The notes: a model not told the origin generated them from the letters alone. A stretch of 64,000 bases of DNA from Dyella subtropica (GCF_026283965.1 NZ_JAPDPD010000009.1:124001-188000), one strand, 5' to 3'. Positions 35,060-45,600 are shown, counted from the first letter of the stretch. Numbers and translations: made by a program.

Positions 35060-37081
35060 ATGACCGACCGCTTCGAGCTCGTTTCACCCTACAAACCCGC
35101 CGGCGACCAGCCGCAGGCCATTCAGCGTCTGACAGAGGGGTTCGAGGCCGGTTTGGCCTCGCAGACCCTGCTTGGCGTGACCGGTTCCGGCAAGACCTTC
35201 ACCATCGCCAATGTGATCGAGAAGATCCAGCGGCCGACCATCGTGCTGGCGCCCAACAAGACGCTGGCGGCGCAGTTGTACGGCGAGTTCAAGGAGTTCT
35301 TCCCGCACAACGCGGTGGAGTACTTCGTCAGCTACTACGACTACTACCAGCCGGAGGCCTATGTGGTGGCCTCGGATACCTTCATCGAGAAGGATGCTTC
35401 GATCAACGAGCACATCGAGCAGATGCGCCTGGCCGCAACCAAGGCGCTGCTGTCGCGCAAGGATTCGCTGATCGTGGCCACCGTGTCGGCCATCTATGGT
35501 CTGGGCGATCCCGAGGATTATCTCTCGCTGCGTTTGATCCTGGCGCGCGGCGAGCGCATCGATCAACGCGCGCTGATCCGCCAGCTGACCGAGCTGCAGT
35601 ACTCGCGCAACGAGTTGGAATTGAAGCGCGGCACCTACCGCGTGCGCGGCGAGATCATCGACGTGTTCCCGGCCGAGTCCGAGATCGAAGCGCTGCGCAT
35701 CGAACTGTTCGATGGCGAAGTGGAAAACCTCTCGCTGTTCGATCCGCTCACGGGCGAGACCATCCGCAAGGTGCCGCGCTACACCGTCTATCCGCGTACG
35801 CATTACGCCAGCACGCGCGAGAGCGTGCTCAACGCGATCGAGACGATCAAGGTTGAGCTGAAGGATCGGTTGGAGCAGCTGTACAAGGACAACAAGCTGG
35901 TCGAGGCGCAGCGCCTGGATCAGCGCACGCGCTTCGACGTGGAGATGATGGCCGAGGTCGGCTATTGCCAGGGCATCGAAAACTACTCGCGCCATCTGAC
36001 CCGCCGCGGCCCCGGCGAGCCGCCGCCGACGTTGTTCGACTATTTGCCGCCGGACGCGCTGCTGGTGGTCGACGAGTCGCACGTTACCGTGCCGCAGCTG
36101 GGTGCGATGTACAAGGGCGACCGCTCGCGCAAAGAGACGCTGGTGGAGTTCGGTTTCCGCTTGCCTTCGGCGATGGACAACCGGCCGCTGAAGTTTGAGG
36201 AATGGGAGCGTCGCGCCCCGCGCTCCATCTACGTCTCCGCTACGCCGCGCGAGTACGAACTGCATAAATCCGACGATGCCGTGGTCGAGCTGGTGGTTCG
36301 TCCGACTGGCCTGATCGACCCGGAAGTGGAAGTGCGTCCGGTGCGTACGCAGGTCGATGATTTGCTCGGCGAAGTCCACAAGCGCGTAGCGATGGGCGAT
36401 CGCGTCTTAGTGACGACCCTGACCAAGCGCATGGCGGAAAACCTGACCGAGTATCTCGGTGAGCACAACATCAAGGTGCGCTACCTGCACTCGGACATCG
36501 AAACTGTCGAGCGCGTGGAGATCATCCGCGACCTGCGCCTGGGTGAGTTCGATGTGCTGGTCGGTATCAACCTGCTGCGCGAGGGCTTGGATATGCCCGA
36601 AGTGTCGCTGGTGGCCATTCTCGATGCCGACAAGGAAGGCTTCCTGCGCTCCACCGGCTCGTTGATCCAGACCATCGGCCGCGCTGCCCGTAACGTGCGT
36701 GGCAAAGCCATCCTCTACGCCGACAACATCACCCGCTCCATGCAGGCGGCGATGGATGAGACGGCACGTCGTCGCGAGAAGCAGGTGGCCCATAACGAAG
36801 CCCAGGGCATTACGCCACAGTCGGTGGTGCGGCGCATCGCCGACATCATGGAGGGCGCGCGCAGCGAAGGCGGTTCGCGCGGACGTGGCGCCAAGGCGGC
36901 GAGGGGGCGGGCCGTCGCCGAGCAGAGCGCCGACTACGCAGCGCTCAGCACCGACCAGGCCAGCGCCATGATCAAGCGGCTGGAGGCGCAGATGTACAAA
37001 CACGCTGAAAACCTGGAGTTCGAGGATGCCGCCAGGTTGCGCGACCAGATCCACCAGCTGCGCGAAAAGGCTTTGCGCTGA
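35060..37081 (+). CDS. uvrB: Excinuclease ABC subunit B
   Basis: 673 residues, the standard length. UvrB is the damage-verifying helicase of nucleotide excision repair. Walker A is GVTGSGKTF (about residue 40). The beta-hairpin region follows ([11 protein letters not shown]), then DESHVTVPQ, and helicase motifs V and VI ([14 protein letters not shown] and QTIGRAARN). The C-terminal UVR domain ([28 protein letters not shown]) binds UvrC. The start is set at [18 protein letters not shown]; in-frame Met codons upstream give poor extensions. Confidence 0.97.
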   Translation: MTDRFELVSPYKPAGDQPQAIQRLTEGFEAGLASQTLLGVTGSGKTFTIANVIEKIQRPTIVLAPNKTLAAQLYGEFKEFFPHNAVEYFVSYYDYYQPEAYVVASDTFIEKDASINEHIEQMRLAATKALLSRKDSLIVATVSAIYGLGDPEDYLSLRLILARGERIDQRALIRQLTELQYSRNELELKRGTYRVRGEIIDVFPAESEIEALRIELFDGEVENLSLFDPLTGETIRKVPRYTVYPRTHYASTRESVLNAIETIKVELKDRLEQLYKDNKLVEAQRLDQRTRFDVEMMAEVGYCQGIENYSRHLTRRGPGEPPPTLFDYLPPDALLVVDESHVTVPQLGAMYKGDRSRKETLVEFGFRLPSAMDNRPLKFEEWERRAPRSIYVSATPREYELHKSDDAVVELVVRPTGLIDPEVEVRPVRTQVDDLLGEVHKRVAMGDRVLVTTLTKRMAENLTEYLGEHNIKVRYLHSDIETVERVEIIRDLRLGEFDVLVGINLLREGLDMPEVSLVAILDADKEGFLRSTGSLIQTIGRAARNVRGKAILYADNITRSMQAAMDETARRREKQVAHNEAQGITPQSVVRRIADIMEGARSEGGSRGRGAKAARGRAVAEQSADYAALSTDQASAMIKRLEAQMYKHAENLEFEDAARLRDQIHQLREKALR

Positions 37082-37167
37082 GCGGGCGGGTCACCTAGCG
37101 GGTAGTTGTCGAGGGGTGGATGCTCACGTATACTGCGCGGCTCGCACGGCATGCCGGCGAGAGCTTC

Positions 37168-37242
37168 GGGCGGTTAGCTCAGCGGTAGAGCACTACCTTG
37201 ACATGGTAGGGGTCACAAGTTCGATCCTTGTACCGCCCACCA
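37168..37242 (+). tRNA. tRNA-Val (GAC)
   Basis: 75 nt with encoded CCA. The acceptor arms GGGCGGT and ACCGCCC pair perfectly. The anticodon stem CTACC/GGTAG holds loop TTGACAT, anticodon GAC. The T arm is CACAAGTTCGATCCTTGTA. It follows uvrB by 86 nt. Confidence 0.97.
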
Positions 37243-37258
37243 ATTTGAACAAGCACTT

Positions 37259-37284
37259 AGGTCACCTTAACGGGTGGCCTTTTT
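37259..37284 (+). terminator. tRNA-Val terminator
   Basis: An 8-bp stem with one G-U pair (37259-37266 and 37273-37280) and TTTTT. Confidence 0.8.
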
Positions 37285-37532
37285 GCGTTCTGGCAGTGCT
37301 GTTGCTTCATGGTCTCGTCGGTGGCGGTGACGGTCCGTCATTGGCCGTTGGGCCGGTACGTTGCATGCTTCTCGGTGTGCCGCTCGCTGCATGCCTTTCC
37401 CCATTCGAGTCACAGGCGCACGGAGCTGGCGATCAGCTTGCCCCCGATGCTTCTGCCTCGTCACTGGGGCAGGCATGGCGTCCGTTGATATTCGTTTGAG
37501 AATCCTCACGACCCGAGATGGCGGCCGGGACA

Positions 37533-37868
37533 ATGCGATCCCGTTACTACGCGCTGAGCCGCGCCGCGCCATTCGGCGCCGGCGTATCGCTGGACAGCTA
37601 TACGATCGATCCTAACGTGCCCACCTAGCTGCAACTGAACATGCTGCCTGTGTACGGGCAATTGAAGCGACAAGGTGTCTCGCCGCTGTTGCTGGTAGTG
37701 CCGCGTCTGCGACCGATCCTTGCCCACTATGCACGCCTCTTCGCGTCAGGTCTTGGCGTTCTGTCGTACAACGAACTCCAGACTTCACGGACGACAACGT
37801 CGTCGGCACGTTGGGATAGTTCCTTGGGGGCGGTGCGAAGTATGTTAGGAAATTGTGCAAACTCTTAA
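37533..37868 (+). pseudogene. FlhA-like C-terminal remnant
   Basis: In one frame, 37533-37868 reads ...SLDSYTIDPNVPT, a TAG (37626-37628), then LQLNMLPVYGQL, SPLLLVVPRLRPILAHYARL and GLGVLSYNELQ. The pattern T-[IL]-DP ... LLV-x-P-x-LRP-x-LA ... VLSYNE is that of the C-terminal end of FlhA/SctV, the export gate of flagellar and type III secretion machines. The preceding 600 residues are missing, an in-frame stop interrupts it, and the sequence after LSYNEL diverges. No other export gene is adjacent. 37285-37532 holds nothing else recognisable. The family call is by motif memory and is moderate. Confidence 0.5.
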
Positions 37869-37913
37869 TTTATAGGAATAGTTCTATATCTCACTAGGAC
37901 GTGCTTTCCTACC

Positions 37914-38732
37914 ATGCTCGCATCCCCGCATGAGGACATTCCATTGCGCATTGCGATTCTGGAAGACACCGTAAAGCAGGCCCATTCCGTGGCTGGCTGG
38001 TTGCACCGGGCTGGCTATGACAGCGTGATCCGTCATGACGGCGACAGTTTTGTGACGCTGATCGAATCCGAGCCGGTGGACATGCTGCTGCTGGACTGGG
38101 ATGTGCCCGGCAAGTGCGGCATCGACGTGCTGAAGTGGGCGCGCGAAACGCAGTCGCAGGTGCTGCCTATCATCATGCTGACCCAGCACGACGACGAGGG
38201 CAGCATCGTGCATGGTCTCGATAGCGGCGCCGATGACTACTTGGTCAAGCCCGCGCGCGAACAGGAGCTGGTGGCGCGGGTCAGGGCGCAGGCACGCAAG
38301 TACTACCCGGAGAAGTTGCGCGAAGAGAAGCTCAAGGTCGGCCGCTACGTGCTGGATACCGCAGCGCACAGCGTACAGGTGGACGGCGTGGACGGGCAAA
38401 AGGTGGTGAGCTTGTCCGCGCGCGAGTTCGAACTGGCCCTGCATCTGTTTCGCAACGTGGGGCGCATCGTGACCAAGGACGTGCTGATCCAGCGCATCTG
38501 GGGTTCCACCGACCGCAAGTACGACGCTACCCTGGCGACCTATATCAGCAAGCTGCGCAGTGCCTTGCAGCTTCGCTCGAAGAACGGCATGTTGATCTCC
38601 ACTGTTTACGGCCATGGTTACAGGCTGGAGCAACTTAGGCCGGCCGGTGGCGTGCTTGCCGGCGGTGGACAGCGTTCGGCGTCTCACTCATCGGCGGCTG
38701 GCGCGACATGGAAGGCCGGTCCCCGTCCTTGA
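37914..38732 (+). CDS. OmpR/PhoB-family response regulator
   Basis: 272 residues. The receiver domain (about 11-130) has the acidic pair (ILED), the phospho-acceptor Asp in LLLDWDVPG, Thr in MLTQ and Lys in LVKPA. A winged-helix DNA-binding domain (about 140-245) follows with the VSLSAREFELALHLFRNVGRIV and TVYGHGYRL blocks. An unconserved Gly/Ser-rich tail ends the protein. It lies 51 nt upstream of the CHASE2 kinase gene on the same strand, so the two form a two-component pair, whose kinase is broken here. Confidence 0.92.
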   Translation: MLASPHEDIPLRIAILEDTVKQAHSVAGWLHRAGYDSVIRHDGDSFVTLIESEPVDMLLLDWDVPGKCGIDVLKWARETQSQVLPIIMLTQHDDEGSIVHGLDSGADDYLVKPAREQELVARVRAQARKYYPEKLREEKLKVGRYVLDTAAHSVQVDGVDGQKVVSLSAREFELALHLFRNVGRIVTKDVLIQRIWGSTDRKYDATLATYISKLRSALQLRSKNGMLISTVYGHGYRLEQLRPAGGVLAGGGQRSASHSSAAGATWKAGPRP

Positions 38733-38783
38733 TCCGCCTGCTCGCCAACGAGGGATAGCGTTCTGTGATGGGGGCCAGTCGTG

Positions 38784-41057
38784 ATGCTGTCTAGAGTCGT
38801 CCTGCGCCGCATGCGGCGAGCAAGCCTTGCTCGGGTCGCTTTTTTGGTGGCCATGCTGGTGCTGGCCGCCCTCAGCTGGCACCCGATGGGGGCCAGCATG
38901 TCGGGCGCGTTCGACAAGGTGCTATTCGATCTCACGGCGCGTTTCATTCGTCACCCCAGTTCCGGGCAGGTGGCCGTGGTCAATATCGACGCAGCGGCCC
39001 TTCGCGAATTCGGCGTCGAGGGCCTGGCACGGCAGAGTGGCCGATTGATCGAACAGCTCGATCAGGCGGCCAGCGTTGCGTTGGAATTCACCATGGTGCC
39101 GAAGACCCATGCCAGCGAGCTCGCCGCCGCCATCGCCCGCAATGGCCGGGTGGTATTGCCACTGTCGATGGGTGCGGTCGACGAACAGGTTGATGTCTTT
39201 CCACCGGAGGTGAGCACGCAAGCGGCAGGACGGGGGCAGCGCCACGTCACCGTGGGCCACTATGGCGTGGTGACCGGCTTCGTGCCTTACCTGGCATCGG
39301 GCCGGAACAGCTATCCCCATCTGGTGATGGAAGCGATTCGCGTCGCCGACGTGCGGACGGCGCATGAATCCATGCACCGTCATCTGCGTTCCGACGCCTT
39401 GTCTCTCGCCGAGGCGAGGAAGGACGCCGTGCTGGTCATGTTGCGACAGCCAGGGCAGATAGCTCAGTACGCCTATGCCGATGTCGTCAGCGGACGCATC
39501 CCCGCGGAGGCATTCGCCAACAAGATCGTATTCGTCGGCCAGTCGATCTGGGAGGACGGCGGGTTCCAGATTTCCTCGTTGAACATGGACGCCGCGTCGC
39601 GCGCGCAACTCGATGCGCTGATCGCCGATGCGGTACTCACCGGCAATATGGCGAGCGAATTGCACGGTACCGCGGCGATTCCGATCTATTTGGCGCTGGC
39701 GCTGGGCATGATGCTGATCTGCATGCTGATTCCCGGTCGCTGGATGCATCTATGCGCACTGGGCTGGTTTGTCCTGATGTTTGCATTGCCTGCGCTACTA
39801 CTGATCGGCATCCGTCAGTGGCTGGGTCTGGGTCTTCTGCCGCTGATCTGTGTGCTGATCTATGCGTTCTTCGCCTGGGAGCATCTGCGCGAAACACTGC
39901 GCTTGATGCGGCGTGAGATAGACAAACTGAGCTCCATTTCATCGGTTATCGGCAATACTCGCGTGGGGCGGCCCCTTCGCCCTCGCGCCGTGGAAGGGGC
40001 CGATCCGGTTGGCGAAATCCGCGTGGCGATGGGCGAAATTCGCGCTTTGCAAAGCATGTTCGTCAACATGCTCAACCAGATGCCTCACTCAGTATTCCTG
40101 GCTATCGACGGGCGCATTTCCGTGTGGAATGCCAAGGCTGCGGAGGTCATGGATGCCTCATCGTCGACTTCCGTGGCACAGATGCAAGAGCTGATTGCGG
40201 AGCATTGCCGTGGCAACGAGGCCGATCATCGCGAGGTCATGTTGGACAGCCGTGCGCACATGCTGTTGTTCGCGCCTTACGCAGGTTTCGACACCTCGCT
40301 GCACCCGGCGGCGGAGAGTCACTCATCGTACTTGGTCTGCCTGATCGATATTGCCAGCCTGAAGGAAGGGGTGGCTTGGGACAAGCTGGCGTTGCGTCAT
40401 ATCGCCCATGATCTGCGCGGTCCGCTGTCCACCATCATGGCGTTGATCGAGGAGCGAGCCGGCGCAGAGCCGCACGAGGCGCTGCACAACGATCAGGTCT
40501 TTCTGGACGACTTGCGCCAGCAAGCAGATTATTCGCTGCGTGTGGCGCAGGATTTCCTACAGCTATCGCGCGCCTAACAGCTCGACCATGGCACCTTCGC
40601 GCCGGTGGTGCTGCAGGACCTGGCGGCCGAGGCCATGGATTGTCTATGGTCCGCCGCAGAGCGTCAGTCCATCGAGCTGGTGGGGCCCGAAGGTACGCTT
40701 GAAGACACTTTGTCGTGTGGCAATTCGGACATGTTGATTCGCGCGCTGGTGAACGTGCTTGGCAACGCGATCAAATATTCACCGCCGCATACCACCATCA
40801 CCTTGCGCCTGGCCGATGCAGGCGCCGAGGGTATTGCCCTGCATGTGGTGGACCAGGGTATCGGCATTGCCGAGAGCGATCTGCCTCGGTTGTTCGATCC
40901 TTTCTTTCAGGCGGCCGAACATGACGGTGCGAAGGCGGGCGTCGGTCTCGGCCTGTCTTTTGTGAAGGCGGTGATCGAACGACACGGCGGTTCCATTCGC
41001 GTGACGAGCGAGGTCGGTCGCGGTACGGATTTCGGGATAGTGTTGCCCCGCGCTTGA
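38784..41057 (+). pseudogene. CHASE2 sensor histidine kinase split by an in-frame stop
   Basis: Read through, this is one kinase of about 757 residues. In order: membrane helix (about 15-35), periplasmic CHASE2 sensor (about 40-295), three helices (about 300-370), a PAS-like region (about 415-525), a HisKA domain with His in RHIAHDLRGPLS (about 542), then a TAA at 40575-40577. The same frame continues with QLDHGTFAPVVLQDLAAEA and a full ATPase domain: N box (NVLGNAIKYS), G1 (DQGIGI), F box (DPFFQ) and G2 (GVGLGLS). One base change (GAA or CAA to TAA) explains it. The first product lacks the ATP-binding domain. It could be a null allele, a sequencing error, or two proteins acting in trans, since a Met-like start exists near 40605. 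Confidence 0.8.
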
Positions 41058-41164
41058 GCCGGTTAACTAGCGTTGGGGCGATGATCGATTACGACTGAGC
41101 GCTGACGTGGGCGCGGCATCCACGTACCATCAGGCGGCTTTTCCTCAGCCTGCCTGGAGTCGCC

Positions 41165-41614
41165 GTGACCTATCTGTGGATCAAGAGCCTGCACGTGTTG
41201 TTCGTGATCGCCTGGATGTCGGCGGTGTTCTATCTGCCGCGCATCCTGGTGAACATCGCCGAAGCCGGTGATGATGCGACGGTGAAGGCGCGCCTGTGCC
41301 TGATGGGGCGGCGGCTGTACGGCTTTGGGCACAACCTGTTCGGTATCGCCTTTCTATTCGGCCTGGCGTTGTGGCAGGGCTGGCGGGTGTTCCCGCGCAT
41401 ATTGCCGAACGTTGCCGCTTCCATGCACTGGATCGATGCCAAGCTTGGCCTGGTGGCGCTGTTGCTGGTCTATTTCATCTGGACGGGGCGCCTGCTCAAG
41501 CGCTGCGAGCAGGGTGGTGCGCTGCCTTCCGCGCGCACATTGCGGCTGTTGAACGAGCTGCCCGTGCTGGTGTTGCTGGGTGTGTTGTTTCTGGTGATCG
41601 CGAAGCCGTTTTGA
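41165..41614 (+). CDS. hemJ: HemJ-type protoporphyrinogen oxidase
   Basis: 149 residues with four membrane helices, the HemJ (UPF0093) size. It oxidises protoporphyrinogen IX to protoporphyrin IX in heme synthesis. The first helix has the signature WIKSLHVLFVIAWMSAVFYLPRILV with the essential His, and the third has the conserved Lys (WIDAKLGLVALL). The start is a GTG with TGGAG just upstream. A CopD-like label is sometimes given to this family; the N-terminal motif favours HemJ. Confidence 0.85.
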   Translation: MTYLWIKSLHVLFVIAWMSAVFYLPRILVNIAEAGDDATVKARLCLMGRRLYGFGHNLFGIAFLFGLALWQGWRVFPRILPNVAASMHWIDAKLGLVALLLVYFIWTGRLLKRCEQGGALPSARTLRLLNELPVLVLLGVLFLVIAKPF

Positions 41615-41639
41615 GCGGCGAGATGTGGCCCCTCATTCC

Positions 41640-42665
41640 TCACTCCGCTTCACTGTTTTCCGCTCCGTAATACCCGCGATACCACGCAACGAATCGCTTC
41701 ACGCCTTCCTCGATCGAGGTGTTTGGCGCGTAACCCACGTCGCGACGCAAGGCGGAGACATCCGCCCAGGTGTCCGGTACATCACCAGGCTGCATCGGCA
41801 GCAGGCGTTTTTCGACGGTGCGGCCGAGGTTCTGTTCCATCAGCTCGATGAAACGAAGCAGTTGCACGGGCTGGTCGTTGCCGATGTTGTAGACGCGATA
41901 CGGTGCGCTTGAGGTGCCGAGGTGGGGTTGCTCGGCGTTGTAGTCCGGATCGGGTTGGGCGGGATGGTCCAGCGTGCAGATCACGCCTTCGACGATGTCG
42001 TCGATGTAGGTGAAGTCGCGGCTGTGATTGCCGAAGTTGAATACGTCGATGGGCTCGCCGCGGCTGATGCGGTCGGCGAACAGCATCGGTGACATATCCG
42101 GCCGGCCCCACGGGCCGTACACGGTAAAGAAACGCAACCCGGTCGTCGGCAGGCCATAGAGGTGGCTATACGTGTGTGCCATCAGCTCGTTGGCCTTCTT
42201 GCTGGCGGCGTACAGGCTCACGGGATGGTCGACGGCGTCCTTCACGGAGAACGGCAACTTGCGGTTGGCGCCATAGACCGAGCTGGATGAGGCGTAGACC
42301 AGGTGCTCGACTGGGTGATGCCGACAGGCCTCCAGCATGTTGATGAAGCCCACCAGATTGCTCTGCACATAGGCCTGCGGGTTCTGCAGCGAATAGCGCA
42401 CGCCGGCCTGGGCCGCCAGGTTGACGACGCGTTGCGGCTTGAATGTCTCGAATGCACGGTTCACCGCCACGGCGTCGGCCAGATCGGCACGCAGATGGGT
42501 GTAGCCTGGATGCTTGCTGAAACGCGCCAATCGCGCTTCCTTCAGCGACGGATCGTAGTAGTCGTTGTGATTGTCGATGCCGTAGACCTCGTCGCCGCGG
42601 GCGAGCAGGCGTTCGGTGAGGGCGGCGCCGACGAAGCCGGCCGTTCCGGTGACAAGGATGCGCAT
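41640..42665 (-). CDS. NAD-dependent UDP-sugar epimerase (UDP-glucuronate 4-epimerase type)
   Basis: 341 residues, extended SDR. It has the TGTAGFVGAAL nucleotide-binding loop, the acceptor region GIDNHNDYYDPSLKEARL typical of UDP-glucuronate/galacturonate 4-epimerases, the catalytic Ser/Tyr/Lys (SSSSVYG and YAASKKANE), and FFTVYGPWGRPDM. It interconverts UDP-glucuronate and UDP-galacturonate for capsule, exopolysaccharide or LPS. It is a single gene with no polysaccharide cluster in the window. A CCTCATTCCTCACTCC-type stretch downstream resembles the unit of the 11090 hairpin. Confidence 0.88.
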   Translation of the reverse strand: MRILVTGTAGFVGAALTERLLARGDEVYGIDNHNDYYDPSLKEARLARFSKHPGYTHLRADLADAVAVNRAFETFKPQRVVNLAAQAGVRYSLQNPQAYVQSNLVGFINMLEACRHHPVEHLVYASSSSVYGANRKLPFSVKDAVDHPVSLYAASKKANELMAHTYSHLYGLPTTGLRFFTVYGPWGRPDMSPMLFADRISRGEPIDVFNFGNHSRDFTYIDDIVEGVICTLDHPAQPDPDYNAEQPHLGTSSAPYRVYNIGNDQPVQLLRFIELMEQNLGRTVEKRLLPMQPGDVPDTWADVSALRRDVGYAPNTSIEEGVKRFVAWYRGYYGAENSEAE

Positions 42666-42822
42666 CAGGGTGTCCTGGAAGATCAGCGGATCATTCTATC
42701 GGTTGCGGCTGGGACATTCGAAATGTTCTCAATTGACATCGAGCCTTGCGCTAAACTAGCTTTCTGTGACCCATCCTAAGAGGCAAGGTGGCCCGCGCCC
42801 AAGCGCCGGCCGAGTGTGCGAC

Positions 42823-42849
42823 ATGGCAACTACCCGCTTCCAACGCTGA
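42823..42849 (+). CDS. Possible eight-codon leader peptide of thrS
   Basis: ATG GCA ACT ACC CGC TTC CAA CGC TGA encodes MATTRFQR with two adjacent Thr codons, 25 nt before a terminator-like hairpin in the thrS leader. That is the layout of an attenuation leader peptide. Only two Thr codons and a weak upstream GAG make it speculative. Confidence 0.25.
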   Translation: MATTRFQR

Positions 42850-42874
42850 TCCCGCCACGCCTTGTGCTTCCACA

Positions 42875-42979
42875 AAAGGGCGCGCGGCGCCTTTATTTTT
42901 GCCCGTCATCCAGACGGGCAAAGCAAAACCGGCCATCCATGGCCGGACTCTTCAGAAAAGGCACCCATCACCAGGGTGC
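42875..42979 (+). promoter_or_regulatory. Structured thrS leader (four hairpins)
   Basis: Four hairpins follow in series before the thrS ATG. (1) 42875-42900: a bulged 8-bp stem followed by ATTTTT, terminator-like. (2) 42898-42922: a perfect 10-bp stem. (3) 42929-42946: a perfect 8-bp stem with a 2-nt loop. (4) 42961-42979: a 6-bp stem ending 15 nt before the ATG. Hairpins 1 and 2 share the T-run, so they may be mutually exclusive. E. coli thrS is autoregulated through tRNA-like leader structures; a comparable role is inferred. Confidence 0.6.
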
Positions 42980-42994
42980 GTATCAGGTACCGAC

Positions 42995-44896
42995 ATGATT
43001 GAAATTACGCTACCCGACGGCAGCAAGCGCCCCTTTGACCATCCCGTCACCGTGCAGGACGTGGCTGCCTCCATTGGCGCCGGCCTGGCCAAGGCCACGT
43101 TGGCCGGCAAGGTGGACGGCAAATTGGTGGATGCCGGCTTTCCGATTGACCACAACGCCAGCCTTGAGATCGTCACCGAGAAGAGTCCGGAGGCGCTGGA
43201 AATCCTGCGCCATTCGACGGCGCACTTGCTGGCGCAGGCTGTGCAGCGCCTGTATCCGGGTGCGCAGGTCACCATCGGTCCGGTGATCGATAACGGCTTC
43301 TATTACGACTTCGCCTATGAGCGCCCCTTCACGCCGGATGACCTGGTGAAGATCGAGGCGGAGATGGAGAAGATCGTCAAGGAACAATTGCCGGTATCGC
43401 GGAGCGTGAAGTCGCGTGACGACGCGGTGAATTTCTTCCGCGGCATCGGCGAGGAGTACAAGGCCGAGATCATCGAGAGCATTCCTTCGAATGAAGAGCT
43501 TTCGCTGTACACGCAGGGCGAGTTCACCGACCTGTGCCGCGGCCCGCACGTGCCCAACACCGGCAAGCTACGCGCGTTCAAGCTGATGAAGGTGGCCGGC
43601 GCCTATTGGCGTGGCGATTCCAATAACGCGATGCTGACGCGCGTGTACGGCACCGCGTGGCTCAATGACAAGGATCTCAAGGCTTACCTGCATCAGCTGG
43701 AAGAGGCCGAGAAGCGCGACCATCGCAAGATCGGCAAGGCGCTGGACCTGTTTCATCAGCAGGAAGAAGCGCCGGGCATGGTGTTCTGGCACCCGAACGG
43801 CTGGGCCATCTGGCAGGTCGTGGAGCAGTACGTGCGCGGTGTATATCGCAGTAGCGGTTACCAGGAAGTGCGCGGTCCGCAGATCATGGATGTGAGCTTG
43901 TGGAAGAAGTCCGGCCATTGGGACAACTACCAGGAAAACATGTTCTTTACCGAATCGGAGAAGCGCACGTATGCGCTGAAGCCGATGAACTGCCCGGGCC
44001 ATGTGCAGATCTACAACACCCATCTGCACAGCTACCGCGATCTACCGATTCGCTATGGCGAGTTCGGTGGCTGCCATCGCAATGAGCCGTCCGGCGCACT
44101 GCACGGCATCATGCGCGTGCGAGCCTTCACGCAGGATGATGGCCACATCTTCTGCACCGAGGCGCAGATCGAACCCGAGGTGACCGCGTTCCATCAGCAG
44201 GCCATGAAGGTTTATGGCGATTTCGGTTTCGACGATATCGCACTGAAGATTGCCCTGCGCCCGGACAAGCGTATCGGTAGCGATGAAGTGTGGGATCGCG
44301 CAGAAGACGCGCTGCGCGCCGCGCTGCGTTCGGCGGGTGTCGAGTGGGAGGAGCTCCCGGGTGAGGGGGCTTTCTATGGCCCCAAGATCGAGTACCACAT
44401 GAAGGACTCGATCGGCCGTGCCTGGCAGGTCGGCACCATGCAGGTGGATTTCATGATGCCCGAGCGCCTGGGCGCCGAATACGTGGACGAACACAGCCAG
44501 CGCAAGCATCCGGTAATGCTGCACCGGGCCATCGTGGGCTCCATGGAGCGCTTTATCGGCATCCTGATCGAGCACCACGCAGGCAACCTGCCGGCCTGGC
44601 TGGCGCCAGTGCAGGCCTCAGTGTTCAGCATTACCGACGCCCAGTCCGAGTATGTCCGTCAGGTCACGCAAGCCCTTGTCGATAAAGGCTTCCGAGTACA
44701 GGCCGATTTGCGCAATGAGAAGGTCGGCTATAAAATCAGGGAGCATACGTTGCAGAAAGTCCCTTACCTGCTGGTGGTCGGTGATCGCGAGAAGGAGTCA
44801 GGGGGTGTATCCGTACGTACCCGTTCCGGTGAAGACCTGGGCAGCATGCCGCTGGCCGAGTTCATCGAACGCCTGGAAACCGAGACCCGGCGCTAA
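42995..44896 (+). CDS. thrS: Threonyl-tRNA synthetase
   Basis: 633 residues, class II synthetase. The TGS domain (about 1-60, [18 protein letters not shown]) is followed by the zinc-containing editing domain ([10 protein letters not shown] and the C/H residues of [10 protein letters not shown]), the catalytic core ([67 protein letters not shown]), and a C-terminal anticodon-binding domain. The start is the TGS Met; a longer in-frame extension would translate the structured leader. It heads the thrS-infC unit. Confidence 0.98.
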   Translation: MIEITLPDGSKRPFDHPVTVQDVAASIGAGLAKATLAGKVDGKLVDAGFPIDHNASLEIVTEKSPEALEILRHSTAHLLAQAVQRLYPGAQVTIGPVIDNGFYYDFAYERPFTPDDLVKIEAEMEKIVKEQLPVSRSVKSRDDAVNFFRGIGEEYKAEIIESIPSNEELSLYTQGEFTDLCRGPHVPNTGKLRAFKLMKVAGAYWRGDSNNAMLTRVYGTAWLNDKDLKAYLHQLEEAEKRDHRKIGKALDLFHQQEEAPGMVFWHPNGWAIWQVVEQYVRGVYRSSGYQEVRGPQIMDVSLWKKSGHWDNYQENMFFTESEKRTYALKPMNCPGHVQIYNTHLHSYRDLPIRYGEFGGCHRNEPSGALHGIMRVRAFTQDDGHIFCTEAQIEPEVTAFHQQAMKVYGDFGFDDIALKIALRPDKRIGSDEVWDRAEDALRAALRSAGVEWEELPGEGAFYGPKIEYHMKDSIGRAWQVGTMQVDFMMPERLGAEYVDEHSQRKHPVMLHRAIVGSMERFIGILIEHHAGNLPAWLAPVQASVFSITDAQSEYVRQVTQALVDKGFRVQADLRNEKVGYKIREHTLQKVPYLLVVGDREKESGGVSVRTRSGEDLGSMPLAEFIERLETETRR

Positions 44897-44941
44897 GCGC
44901 CAGGCCGGTCATTAACAAGAACTCTTCTGGAGGATAGTGGT

Positions 44942-45469
44942 ATCGCTACCACCGACAACAAGGGCAATCGCCGTAACCTCGAAATCCGCGTTCCACGCGT
45001 TCGCGTGATCGGCGCTGATGCGGAACAGCTCGGCATCCTTACCCGCGACGAGGCGCTGGCACTGGCGCAAGAGGCGGGCATGGACCTGGTCGAGATCCAG
45101 CCGAACGGCGACCCGCCGGTCTGCCGCATCATGGATTACGGCAAGTTCAAGTTCGAGGCCCAGAAGAAGGCCCAGGCGGCCAAGAAGAAGCAGAAGCAGG
45201 TCGAGATCAAGGAAGTGAAGTTCCGTCCGGTGACGGACGTGGGCGACTACCAGATCAAGCTGCGCAACATGCTCCGCTTCCTGGAAGAGGGCGACAAGGT
45301 CAAAGTCACCATCCGCTTCCGCGGTCGAGAGATGTCCCACCAGGACCTGGGCCAGAACCTGGCCAAGAAGATCCAGGAGGACGTCGGCGAGAACGGTCAG
45401 GTCGAGTCGTTCCCGCGCCTGGAAGGCCGCCAGATGGTCATGATGATCGGGCCGAAGAAGAAGCAGTAG
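44942..45469 (+). CDS. infC: Translation initiation factor IF-3 (ATC start)
   Basis: 175 residues. The start is a non-canonical ATC at 44942-44944, preceded by GGAGGA with a 7-nt spacer, giving (M)[30 protein letters not shown]. The next common start (GTG at 45005) would delete the conserved N-terminus. Rare AUU/AUC starts are a family hallmark: IF-3 rejects them, so the protein limits its own synthesis. The N-domain (about 1-75), a Lys-rich linker ([14 protein letters not shown]) and a C-domain with [12 protein letters not shown] are complete. It begins 45 nt after thrS. Confidence 0.96.
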   Translation: MATTDNKGNRRNLEIRVPRVRVIGADAEQLGILTRDEALALAQEAGMDLVEIQPNGDPPVCRIMDYGKFKFEAQKKAQAAKKKQKQVEIKEVKFRPVTDVGDYQIKLRNMLRFLEEGDKVKVTIRFRGREMSHQDLGQNLAKKIQEDVGENGQVESFPRLEGRQMVMMIGPKKKQ

Positions 45470-45475
45470 GCCCTC

Positions 45476-45505
45476 AAAACGGCGGCCTAGGGCCGCCGTT
45501 TTGCT
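45476..45505 (+). terminator. Terminator after infC
   Basis: A perfect 12-bp stem (45476-45487 and 45491-45502), a 3-nt loop, and a short T-run (TTTTGCTTT). It separates thrS-infC from rpmI-rplT. Confidence 0.85.
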
Positions 45506-45600
45506 TTATGGGGGTAGCCCTTGCACCGCCTTTTGGCGCTGTCATCCGCTCCGCTCCGGGAGCGCGGCATTTAGAGCTGGTATTGCCCCCCATCCCTCCG

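Noticed and set aside
37267-37572. A minus-strand frame in the tRNA-Val to regulator gap
   Set aside because: Arg-rich, no ribosome site, no similarity recognised; the opposite strand shows the FlhA-like remnant.
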